From positions 1-20,295 of the forward strand of contig JABVXU010000792.1 in assembly GCA_013365365.1 (NCBI GenBank): a DNA stretch of 20,295 bases, in the 5' to 3' direction. Below, in pieces: positions 1-11,800 of this stretch; position 1 is the first letter of the stretch, and the number at the start of each line of letters is the position of its first letter. Below the pieces are notes generated by a model. That model did no database searches. It worked only from the letters and a program-made list of their open reading frames with translations, and was not told where the DNA came from. This DNA is from Cruorifilaria tuberocauda. Its lineage: Eukaryota > Nematoda > Chromadorea > Rhabditida > Onchocercidae. The translations under genes and the position numbers were made by a program.

Positions 1-23
1 CACACACACACACACACACACAC
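1..23. repeat. (CA)n microsatellite at left edge
   Basis: Perfect CA dinucleotide array from the first base to 23, interrupted by a G at 24. It is truncated by the window edge, so the full length is unknown. Confidence 0.95.
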
Positions 24-1310
24 GCAGTAATAATGAGTTAATCCATCGAGAGTTTTTATTTAAAAGAATGAAGGAAATTTTTGATGTTTATTTTTTAGTA
101 CAAAAATTTTTCTCATACTTTCCAAAAAATCCTTTTTCGTATCCAAAAACAACGAAATGATACAAGATTTCATTTTATGTTATATTGAAAAATAAAATTT
201 TACTTTTCTTCTTCATTTTTTTGAATTTTATAAATTAAAAAAAAGCAATTGCTTAATGTCAAAGAAAGAGATAAAAGTGAGATGCCATTGAAACATGTTA
301 AATTTTTTGAAATTGAAAAATTTTTTGCTCCCCGAATTTGTTAGCTGAATGAAATGCAGCAGAGGAGATATTGGGTTGATGAAGGAATTTTGAAACAACT
401 GTTTTCAGCTTACTTCTAGCTTTCATGGCTTTTCCATGCTGTAGCTATAAGACTAAAAGTTGTTTTCCATTATAAATTATCCAATTTATTTCGCTTTTCA
501 AATTTATTTAGCGGAAAAGATAATAAAAACTAGAAATTAAAAGAAAAAAAGTGAAGTGAAATGAGTAATTTATAAGTAAATAATATTTGCAACTGCTGCA
601 ACTGCAAGAAAGAAGCTTTTGAAATAAGAAAAAAACAAACAAAAATATTGAGCAGAAATGAAAAAGTTATCAAATTTTATTTCATTTTAATTAATTATTT
701 TAACTCGATAAGTATTAGCTATTAAGAAAGCAATCTTTCAATGATAAATTATTCTTTAATCAATCAATCATTCAAGAATTCTAGGGAATTAAGTTTTCTT
801 TTCTTCCATTATTGAAAATCTACTTTATGCTTTCATTTTATTTCAATATTTTTTTGAACAATTATTTGAATATAATCTTTACGAGAATTCTATTATAATT
901 TATTTTATTCAGAATATTCATGGAAACTTTTAAATAATTGATTAAATAATTGAATTCTATAATTATTTTTAGACTCAAAATATTGTAATTTTTTTTAAAT
1001 ATTTCATTTTTTTCTTATTCTCAAGTATTTTCAAAAATTCATTTTTCCTACAAAAAAAAAGAAATGAAAAAATTAAAAAGAATGACCGAATGAATCAATG
1101 GTATATCACCCAAATATTATTCATATTTTTTTTCAACAAAGTAAAAAACTTTTCATTTTTCATTTTTTCCAACGTAAAAAAAATTGAAAAGTATAAGAAA
1201 TATTTTGTTAGAAAGGTATAATGTTGCCTGCAAGATTTGCATTATTTCATTTCTTTTTTCTTCTTTTCCGCATTTTTCAAAAATTGAACTTTTTGAACCA
1301 TAAAAAAAAC

Positions 1311-1352
1311 AGAGAGAAAAAAGAAAGAGAGAAAGAGAGAAAGAAGAGGAAG
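1311..1352 (+). repeat. Pure-purine (GA-rich) tract
   Basis: 42 consecutive purines on the plus strand, GA-rich. Similar tracts lie at 1588-1602 and 1688-1747. Homopurine runs are common in nematode intergenic DNA. Confidence 0.85.
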
Positions 1353-1687
1353 TAAGAGAAGGAAATGAGGAAATAAGGCAATAGTTTATGCGTATTTAAA
1401 AATTAACTGAGAAAAGAGTGTTAAATGGAAAGAAAAGAATTATGAAAATTTGTCTGCTGGAAATTTCCTTTTGTTTTCTTTTGTTGAAATAATTTAGGAA
1501 GTTTTGAAATTGCTAACAATATCGCATATTTTTTTTTCATATGATGAAATACGATTTAGTTTCAGGATAAGATAAAGTAGTTAGATAAAAGAGAGAGAGA
1601 GAATAAGAAAGCCCATATAACAACTGTTAAAATTTCATGGGATAAAAAAGTATAAGTAAAAGCAGAGTGGAATGAATGATAAGAAGT

Positions 1688-1747
1688 GGAAGAGAGAAAA
1701 GAGAGGAAGAGGGAGAGAGATGGAAAGAGAAAGAGGGAGGAAGGAAG
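1688..1747 (+). repeat. GA-rich polypurine tract
   Basis: Sixty bases of purines broken by a single T at 1721. The reverse strand reads as a Ser/Leu/Phe/Pro-rich frame, an artefact of CT codons rather than a gene. Confidence 0.85.
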
Positions 1748-1828
1748 CAAGATGTTAAAATAATAATTTTCTGGTTAGATGAGGAAGATGTCGGTAGCAG
1801 GATGTGATTAGCAAGTTGAAGCATTATA

Positions 1829-1882
1829 TTATGTATGTGTACGTGTATGTGTATGTATGTATGTGTGTGTATGTGTGTATGT
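1829..1882 (+). repeat. GT/GTAT-rich simple sequence
   Basis: Degenerate TGTA/TGTG repeat. A second GT/TA-rich run lies at about 2284-2356, and a much larger one at 19655-20110. They look like decayed microsatellites. Confidence 0.8.
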
Positions 1883-2137
1883 TTGTTGATATTTGTCGGA
1901 TGAAAGTTTCGAAAATTGAAAAAGCTATGAAAAATACAAAGATGAAAGTAAATCTTTTTTTCTTCCCTCTCTTCTCCTTTCACCTTTTTGTTATTTCTTC
2001 TCTAACGATCTGATCAGATCTGATCTGATCCATTCATCGCTAAAGTGCTAGCTAACTAAGCAACTTAGGTTGATAAGCAGAAGCAATAAGCATTATTAGC
2101 TTTAGCTTTTCCACCTATTCATCCTTTTCTCCTCTTA

Positions 2138-2178
2138 TCTCCTCCTCCTCCTTCTCCCCTTCTATCGCATTATAAATA
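2138..2178 (+). promoter_or_regulatory. Candidate core promoter: CT block and TATA-like box
   Basis: A 26-nt pure pyrimidine block (2138-2163) is followed seven bases later by TATAAATA (2171-2178). Highly expressed muscle structural genes often have TATA-type promoters, and this is the best match upstream of the myosin ATG. If used, transcription would start near 2200, leaving a leader of about 570 nt that is probably spliced or trans-spliced. In 75-80% AT DNA a TATA match is weak evidence. Confidence 0.4.
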
Positions 2179-2222
2179 TAAAATTCAAACCATCATTGTT
2201 TTGGGTGTGTAAGAAGGAAGCA

Positions 2223-2768
2223 GTAAGTAGCTCGAGCTTGAACTCGAGAGCAAAATTGTTGTTACGGCTTTACGTTCTATTAGAATTCTGTCTGTCTCTC
2301 TGTACGTGTATGCGTGTGTATCTGTCTGTGTTTGTATTTATATATATATTTATGTATGTTGTAAAGTAGAAGGGAAGAAGGAAGGGTTTGGGATGAAAAT
2401 GAAAAGCTTCATTACATTTCATTTTCACTTAACGTCAACTTTCAGCAAATATCCCTCAGGCTGTAAAGATATCAAAATTGACGGAAGTGATTAGTGATAA
2501 AAACAAAAATAATTACTTTACCTTTACTTTTATTGCAGTAATTTTTGCAATTTTCGCTACAAAAGGAATGGAAAACGTTATTTTGCCTTTCGTTTTAACA
2601 ATTAATTAAAATTTTGATTTAAAAATTAAATTTTCATGAAATTTGTTTCTTTCGTTTAACGAATTTTTTATTGTTGAATTATTGCTTTTATTTGAAATTT
2701 CATAATCGAATAAATAGCCGCAGCAAGAAATAAATTAAGCAATTAGCGAGTGAAATTAAGTTTCAATC
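2223..2768 (+). other. Putative 5' leader / outron with splice sites
   Basis: A strong donor-like GCA|GTAAGT (GT at 2223-2224) and two nematode-style acceptors, ACTTTCAG (AG 2444-2445) and TTATTGCAG (AG 2537-2538), lie between the TATA-like box and the ATG at 2769. Either acceptor could receive a spliced leader or a cis-spliced noncoding exon. It also contains a CTCGAG/CTCGAG hairpin (2231-2248) and a GT/TA-rich run (2284-2356). No coding sequence is seen. Confidence 0.35.
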
Positions 2769-2831
2769 ATGGATTGCGAGAATAATCCAGCATGGCCATA
2801 TTTGCGACAATCACGCGAACAAATGATTGCG
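2769..2831 (+). CDS. unc-54: Myosin exon 1 (residues 1-21)
   Basis: Encodes the N-terminus, starting [18 protein letters not shown]. It aligns with the 'DPGW-YL--(S/T)RE' beginning of nematode muscle myosins. The donor is GCG|GTATGA, phase 0. There is no upstream in-frame extension with coding character. The short exon is placed by similarity and splice phase, so it is slightly less certain than the motor exons. Confidence 0.88.
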
Positions 2832-5800
2832 GTATGAATTCATGAAATTTTCAATTTTATAATTCTTGATTAGCGTTTTTTCTTCTTCCCTATGATATGA
2901 TAATTTAAATTTTCATCAAAATAAATCTATACTGTTAAGCGATAAATTATCGCAATAACTACAAAACTGTAGAAAAATATTTATGATTAGTAAATTTAGA
3001 TATGAATTTATAACGTTTATAGTTATATGAGGTAAATTGTAGAAAACTGATAATCTTTTTTTGCAAATATTAAATTGATGCTGATCAAGTAATTAGTAAT
3101 TATTTGTTTAATTATCTTTTCTTACTTTTCGATTTTCTCAATTTCATAATTTCTCATGTTTTATTCGTTCTATCTGGCCATTCTATTATACAATATTCCA
3201 TTATTGATATAATTTTGTCTTATTCCTGAGTGTTATCCAAAAGAAATTATCTTATAATTTTTATAGAAACTTAGCTAAAATCAATCAAAATTACTATTTT
3301 ATAAATCAATAATAGGATCACGCATTCTTCATGTTCCTCCCACAGATATATATGTATTGTTCCGGAAGTACAGTGATAAATTTAGGATTTATCAGTGTTA
3401 TCCACTTATCATCGCTCTCCTACTATCTCTATTATCATCGATGGAATGAATTATTAAAATTTAGCTAAAACTACTTTATACATTATTAATCGTTCAAGAT
3501 TGGCGTAATTTTGATAGCAATTCGTTCACATTTGCTTGAATGATTGAAAATAATAATTTAACTGAAACTTTCGTCCGCTTGTTTGCTTTGTGGAAAAAAT
3601 TTTTTAAAAAAATGGAAAAACCTTTAAGCATTTGAATGATCAGAAATGATAGAAAGGGGACAGAGGAAGAGAGAGAGAGAGAGATGAAAAGTATGGAGAG
3701 ACTGATAAACAGATGGTCGGATTGTGATTGCCCACGCAACCTATGCTTAATCTACCGACAAATATTTTAAAATACTCCAAATTTCTCTTTTCTTCTTTGC
3801 TTGCAAAAAAAAGCTAAGGAGAGAGGGAAAGGAAGAAATAGAGAAAGAAAGAAAGGAAAAAAATAAAAAGTTTGATTTGAAAGAGAAAAAATTCTTGTCA
3901 AAAAAATAATTTAAAAAAAAACTTTTTATTTTGTAATTGAATTGCAAAAAAAATGATATTTTATTGAAAATTATGTAATTTTTTAATCATTCAGTTTAAC
4001 GATTAGAACAAAAGGAATATCTGATTATAAGAAATTTCTAAGCTTTATTTTATTAAGGACCAATCAAAACCGTACGATTCGAAGAAAAATGTCTGGATTC
4101 CGGATCCGGATGATGGTTATGTTGCTGCGGAAATTAAAGCGAGCAAGGGTGACAGTGTTACGGTGGTTTCTGCACGTGGGAATGAGGTTTCTTTAAAAAA
4201 TTTTATTTCAAAAGAAAAGAGAAAATATCTTTAAAATTTTAAAATTGTATTGTTTCAGCTTTGAATGAAAGAAAATTGATTGTAGTTGATTGATTGTATA
4301 AATTAAATGGAAAATTTTTACAAAATATTTTTAATCCAATGTTTTTTGATAGTAATTTTATTTTTTGGAACAAAATTTAAACTTTTATACCTTCACTGTC
4401 TGTCCTTTTTCTTTTCTTTTTTTTTGTTACACTTCTGTTACCAGATAGTAATAGATAATGATAATTTTTCAATGAATTACAGTTCAAAATATTCTTATCC
4501 TTAAAAAAATAAAATTTAACATTTGAAATAAAAAAAATTAGTAATCGTTTTAAGAAAATACATCGAAAACTTATATTAAAAAATATATCATTTATATTAC
4601 TATACTAATACTATTACTTATATTACTCCCACATATTATAATACCACTTGTTTAATTTCTCTTTGTTTTTTTTCCTATGTTTTTGTTTTTAAGGTAACAC
4701 TTAAAGCAGAAGTTGTACAAGAAATGAATCCACCAAAATTCGAGAAAACGGAAGATATGTCAAATCTTACTTTCCTAAACGATGCTTCCGTTTTGCATAA
4801 TTTACGTTCACGCTACAGTAAGATGCTAATTTACGTAAGTTATTTTCTCAATTTCATGTATTTATTCATATCAATGAATTTCTATTAATATATTTTTATT
4901 AATTATTAATGAATTTATTCATATTCATATTGTTCATATTAATTTCACTTTATTCAAACTTTATTTTCAGTAGATTCGTTTGTTTTTTTATCTTACATAG
5001 GTTTTAAACAAAAACACTCATTCTCTTTCTCTCCCTCCCTCCCTCTCTCTCTCTCTCTCTCTCTCTTCTCTTCTCTTCCATTTTTTTCGTTACGAAGTAG
5101 AATGAAATTTCAACTTTAATTGGCGCAATATATTTCTAATATCATAATTGTTATATTTTGATAAAGTAAAAGATAACATATCAATTTGTGAATTTTCATT
5201 TTAATTCTATTAGAAGTTATTAGCAAACTATTAAACTTGCATGGAAATTTGCTGTAAAATAGTAATTAGCATACATTTCTATGATTGCATGCAATCTTAT
5301 TCATTAAATTAACTTCCAGACATATTCGGGATTATTCTGCGTCGTAATTAATCCGTATAAGCGTCTTCCGATTTACGAACCATCCGTAGCGGAAATGTAT
5401 ATGGGTAAGCGACGAACCGAAATGCCTCCTCATCTATTTGCCGTTTCCGATGAAGCTTATCGGAATATGCTAATTGATCATGAAAATCAATCGATGTTAA
5501 TTACCGGTGAATCTGGTGCCGGAAAAACTGAAAATACTAAAAAGGTTCTTTCTTAATTTCTTTTAAATTAAAATCTTTAGTTAATAGTAATAATATGAAC
5601 ATAAATAAACATATTCTACGTAAAAATTTTTTTTTAATTTTAACTTCAAATTTGATATTGAACTGTATGGCTATTCCTTTCTATTCATCATATCCATTAT
5701 TTCATATTCAGTATTTATTATTACACATTGAAACATCAGAAATTTTGCGGAGAAAATCCGAATTATTTATGATGATTAGTTAATTAGTAAATAGTAATAA

Positions 5801-8800
5801 AATTAGTTAATTTAAACTGTTTGAGAAAGTAAAGAATAGGAAATAATTTCACCCTAATGCTAACATCATAAAGCATCTATAATTGATTGCATCCGTATTA
5901 CGGATCTTAATATCAAAAGTGTATTAACCAGATATTCGTATTTATTGATAATATCCTTTGTTATTATTAAATGAATTAATGATTTCAGGTTATTGCTTAT
6001 TTCGCAACAGTAGGTGCATCCCAATCTCGTCAAGAAGATAAAAAAGCGGGTAATGTCGAAGGATCGGATGAATCGGCTAAAAAGAAAGTAACACTTGAGG
6101 ATCAAATCGTTCAAACAAATCCGGTATTGGAAGCATTTGGTAATGCGAAAACTGTCCGGAACAATAATTCATCTCGATTTGGCAAATTTATTCGAATCCA
6201 TTTTTCCAAATTAGGCCGTGTGGCATCATGCGATATTGAACATTGTTAGTTTCATTAATTCTTCCTTAGAATTTTACTATTAAATTCAAAAAAAAACAAA
6301 TGATCTTTTGATTAACTAAGGATAGAAAATATCAGTATAGATAATAATAAATATTATTCTTAAGTAATACATCATTAGCTTCTGAATTATGTTTGTGTTC
6401 AATTGATCCCGAAAACGGATCAATTTCTTCCTTCAAGTTTATTTAAAACATTTCTCTCAACAGTATTCAATTTTTTTATTTTTATATGTAATAAAACCAT
6501 TCAACTAAATGACATTTATGCATTAGAAAAATAATAAAATAAATAAATACTTAAACAAAAACCATTTATCAGAAATTATTTAGACAAAAATATTTTGTGA
6601 TTGCAATTTCGTAATCCTCATTTATTTACAAAAAACAAAAAGAAATAACAGTCGGAAAATTTTCGCTAAAATAAGCATACATTTGAGAGTTTTAACTTTT
6701 AATAACTTGAAAAAAAATTTTTAAATTTCAAAGAAAAACAAGAAGAAAAGAATTCCATACATTTAATTTATCAACTCTTATTGATTTTCTTTTTTCAAAT
6801 AGATTTACTGGAAAAATCTCGTGTTATTCGTCAAGCACCAGGAGAACGATGCTATCATATTTTCTATCAAATCTACTCCGATCATTTACCATCACTGAAG
6901 AAGGAGCTACTACTGGATAAGCCATTGAAAGAATACTATTTCGTTGCACAAGCTGAATTAACAATTGATGGTGTTAATGATAAGGAAGAACATCAATTAA
7001 CAGATGAAGCATTTGATATTTTGCATTTTTCAAATGAGGAGAAGCATGATTGTTACAAATTAATGTCAGCAATAATGCATATGGGAAACATGAAATTTAA
7101 ACAACGACCACGTGAAGAGCAAGCTGAACCAGATGGTACAGATGAAGCAGAGAAAGCATCAGCCATGTATGGTTTAAATCATGAAGATTTCTTGAAAGCA
7201 TTAACGAAACCAAAAGTTAAAGTTGGTAATGAATGGGTCAATAAAGGTCAAAATATTGATCAAGTTACATGGGCAGTTGGTGCAATGGCAAAAGGCTTAT
7301 ATTCGAGAGTTTTTAATTGGTTGGTGAAAAAATGTAATAAAACATTGGATCAGAAAGGTATTTCGCGTGATTTCTTCATTGGTGTATTGGATATCGCTGG
7401 ATTTGAAATCTTTGATGTGAGTTCATTTCTTCAATTTTCTTTTTTGGTTTTTTTTAATTAGAGAAATTTTATACTTGGTATTCATAAAAATTCAATTTTT
7501 TTTAATTAAAAGTCGTTAAAATCTTTTGCTAACAGTTAACTAATCGCAAATCACTTTAAAGGTATAAAAATTTTTTTGAGTTATATATCATTTTTCTGGA
7601 AATAATAGTGAAGATAAAATCATTCAATGTATTTGATTGATTAAAAAAAAATATTCAAAGTATTTTTTGAATGAATAATATAAGTATGGGATAATTTACT
7701 ATTATATTCGAATTTTAATCTAAATTATTAATCTTTTTTGTTAATTAATTGAAGTTTACTGAATGATCTATTTATCGCAAAGGTTTCACAATTTATAAAG
7801 AGTAATAAAAATTTTTCTTTTTAATTTGAAATATAAAATAAAATTTTTGCTTTTATTTTTAATGAATTAATTAACAATTTAATCATCAAATAAAAATTCA
7901 GAATTCATTGAATGCAATAACTGTGAATTTATTTAATTTCCACTTTTTCGTCGTTGTTATTTCCAATTAATTTTATTTTCTGTTTGCAGTTCAATTCATT
8001 CGAACAACTTTGGATTAATTTTGTCAATGAAAAATTACAACAATTTTTCAATCATCACATGTTTGTGTTGGAACAAGAAGAGTATGCACGTGAGGGAATT
8101 CAATGGACCTTTATTGATTTCGGCTTAGATCTACAAGCATGCATTGAATTAATCGAAAAGCCATTGGGTATTCTGTCGATGCTCGATGAAGAATGTATCG
8201 TGCCAAAAGCAAGCGATCTTACATTAGCACAAAAATTAAACGATCAACATTTGGGTAAACATCCAAATTTCGAAAAACCTAAACCACCGAAAGGTAAACA
8301 AGGTGAAGCGCATTTTGCTATGCGCCACTATGCTGGTACTGTACGGTATAATGTAAGTAACTGGTTGGAAAAGAATAAAGATCCATTAAATGATACGGTT
8401 GTATCAGTAATGAAGCATTCAACAGGTAATGCACTTCTCACGGAAATTTGGCAAGACTATACGACACAAGAAGAAGCTGCTGCTGCTGCTAAAGGTTTTT
8501 CTTTCTTTTTTGCAAAAACTTTTTTTGTTTTAATTGAATTAATATGCATGGATAGGGACTGCAATAAAATTATTTTTTAAAGATTTACATTGAAAAATTC
8601 AAAATGATTAATTTTTTCTGATAAATTAATAAATTAGAAAACATTTTAAAATTCATACAATAATATTTTCATCGTGTTATTAATACTAATTAAGCTTTTT
8701 AATTTAATCGACTGATTTTTTATTGTATTTAAAATTTATTATTGATAGGATATTGTTTTTAAGAAAGAGATGAATACATTTTATAACTTTAATTCTTCTT

Positions 8801-11800
8801 TTATTTATTTTTTTTCCGCAATTTTATTAAATAAATTGTTTTAATTATTCGATAAAAATAATGATTTCTTGATGGAGAATTAATAGAGAATTAAGAAAAC
8901 CTTTTAATTATAACAAAAAAAGTTTAAATACAGTAACCTTGTTTTGAAAAAATTTTCCTTATCTTCGGTAAATGATGCTCTTTTATCATGTTTATCTTTC
9001 ATATCATATTATCATGTGACAATTCTAATCAGACTATCATTCATATTATCATTTTTTCTTAACCAATGATAAAATTAGAATATGCTGATCTGATTCATCA
9101 GGAAAAATTTTTTTTAATTTTAACTTTTTTTATAGATTTGAATATTTTTATCCTGTTTGAAAGTTAATTATTTCAAGTTTCATTATACGCTATAATTTAA
9201 AATTATTTATACCTGAATATTTTTATTTCACTTGAAATCCAATCATTTCAAATTCCTACATGAATTACATTTTTCAATTATCAAAATTTCAGAAGGTGGA
9301 GGTGGAGGGAAAAAGAAAGGTAAATCCGGTTCGTTCATGACCGTTTCCATGTTATACCGTGAATCGTTGAATAACCTAATGACAATGCTAAATATGACTC
9401 ATCCACATTTCATTCGGTGTATTATACCGAATGAGAAGAAGCAATCCGGTTTACTGGATGCTGCTTTGGTATTAAATCAGTTAACATGTAACGGTGTACT
9501 GGAAGGTATTCGCATCTGTCGTAAAGGTTTTCCCAACAGGTAACTGTCTTTATGTTCTGGTTTAATAATTTAGAAAAACTAATTATATAATTAGAATTGA
9601 TTTTGATAGAATTGTTTTATTTTATTCATAAAAGTTTTAAATATAATACAAACGATTTTTACTAGAAACAGATTTCATGCTTTTCAACAAATTTTATCAA
9701 AATTTCAAATTAATATTTAGTTTTTCTATTATTGATTATTTCATTTTTGATGCAATGATAAAATGATAAAGTTGATTAGTTTAAAATAACTATTTTCTGA
9801 TAATCAGATATTTGTCTAATCTCAATTGAAAATATTTACATCATTAAATAAATTATAAAAATTTTAAAGTGGAGATTTTTTCATAATTCATAAATAATTA
9901 TGAAAAATTTTTTAATTTAAAATTTTTATAATTTTCATAATAGTTATAATTTTGTTATAATTTTAAATAATTGATAAATAAATTTTTTTCGATAAATAAA
10001 TTTTTTTTATTTTTTTACAGAATGGTGCATAAAGATTTCAAGCAACGTTACTCATTACTTGCCGCCGATGAATCGGTAAGCACGCCAGACGTGAAAAAGT
10101 GTGCGGAAGTAATGTTGGCTCGATTAGTTAAAGACGGCGTTTTAACAGATGAAAATTTTCGACTCGGTGAGACAAAAGTATTCTTTAAAGCTGGCGTATT
10201 AGCACATTTGGAAGACGTACGTGATGAAGCATTGAAAACGCTTATGACAAAATTGCAATCACAAATTAAGTGGTATTTGGGTTTAACCGATAAGAAACGA
10301 CGTGTTCAACAAAAAGCTGGTTTACTTGTGGTACAACGAAATGTACGTGCATGGTGCTCATTACGTACGTGGGAATGGTTTAAATTGTATACTAAAGTTC
10401 GACCAATGTTAAAAGAAGGAAAAGTAGCGGAAGAGATGGAAAAATTACAAGAAAAATTGAAATCACTTGAAGAGACATTACAAAAAGAGGAAAGTTTACG
10501 TAAAAGTTTGGATGACACAGCAAAGAAAATGGAAACGGAAAAAGCAGAATTATTTGAAAAATTAGAAGCTGTCAAGAATAATCTTACAACATCAGAAGGA
10601 ACTCTTTCAAAAATGGAAACTGCAAAAACGGATGCTGATCGAAAGCTCGAGGTTAATTATTATTATCACTACGATTTTTATTTTATCATTATTTTAATCA
10701 TTATTACTGTTATTATTACCACTTTGCCAAGATGTGATAACAATAGTGATAATAATTAAAACAAAATAATAGTAACAATAATTTCTCCCACTTAAAATTT
10801 GTTTAATTTTAATACTCAAATATCACTTAGTTTAATTTGAGTAATGTTTAGTATAAGGTGAAAAAGTTTTAGCTAACAAAAGGCCTTCATCGAAATTCAT
10901 ACTTAGATATTCTGGTTGAAAGTATGAAAATCTTCTAATTTTTTCAGGAACTAAATGAACAGCTTGCTGATGTTGAGGATCAAAATACGGAAATTCAACG
11001 ATCAAAAAAGAAAGTGGAAGGTGAAATTGATGCATTAAAGAAGCAAATTCAGGATTTAGAAATGAGCGTACGTAAAGCTGAAATGGAGAAGCAATCAAAA
11101 GATCATCAAATTCGTTCACTTCAAGATGAGCTTCAACAACAGGGAGAATCTGTAATGAAATTGAATAAGGAAATTAAACATCAAGAAGAAATGAATAAAA
11201 AAATAACGGAAGATTTGCAAGGTGAGGAAGATAAAACAAATCATGCAAATAAGGTGAAAAGTAAATTGGAGCAAACATTGAATGATTTGGAAGATAGTTT
11301 GGAGCGTGAACGACGTGCAAAAGCTGATAGTGAAAAATCGAAGAGGAAACTTGAAGGTGAGCTAAAAATTACTCAAGAAACAATTGAAGAAGCAACACGC
11401 CAACGACGCGATTTAGAAAATAATATGAGACGTAAAGAAACTGAACTAAATACACTGAGTAGCCGTTTGGAAGATGAACAATCAACAATTAGCAAATTGC
11501 AACGACAAATTAAAGAATTACAAAGTCGAGCAGCGGAATTGGAGGATGAAGTGCATAACGAGCGGCAATCACGTTCAAAAACTGATAAAGCACGTTCGGA
11601 TATTCAACGTGAATTGGAGGATTTAAATGATCGTTTAGATGAGCAAGGTGGTGCAACAGCCGCACAAATTGAAATTAATAAAAAACGTGAAGCTGAAGTA
11701 GCTAAACTTCGTCGTGATATTGAAGAAGCAAATATGAATCATGAAAGTCAATTAGCTGCATTGCGTAAAAAACATAACGATGCAGTTGCTGAATTATCTG

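Larger units (their letters stand above)
1..2104. other. Noncoding 5' flank
   Basis: No coding pattern on either strand; the short open frames here are low-complexity read-through of repeats. It holds a CA microsatellite (1-23), E-box-like CAACTG motifs (396, 590, 599, 1621), pure-purine tracts (1311-1352, 1688-1747), a GT-rich run (about 1829-1882) and a GATC palindrome cluster (2007-2030). It is probably the distal promoter and intergenic region of the myosin gene. Confidence 0.7.

Noticed and set aside
1562..1983. Minus-strand open frames of 62 and 118 codons
   Set aside because: They translate CT-rich and CA/TA-rich repeats (Ser/Leu/Phe and His/Thr/Ile runs) with no domain or splice support.
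3489..3512. tRNA B-box-like GTTCAAGATT
   Set aside because: No matching A box, acceptor stem or anticodon arm at proper spacing.
6781..6802. ATG-like start before myosin exon 6
   Set aside because: It lies in intron 5 upstream of a clear acceptor; the exon joins exon 5 through a split Tyr codon.
8495..9292. Alternative loop-2 exon in intron 7
   Set aside because: I looked for a second Gly/Lys-rich exon with splice sites and found none.
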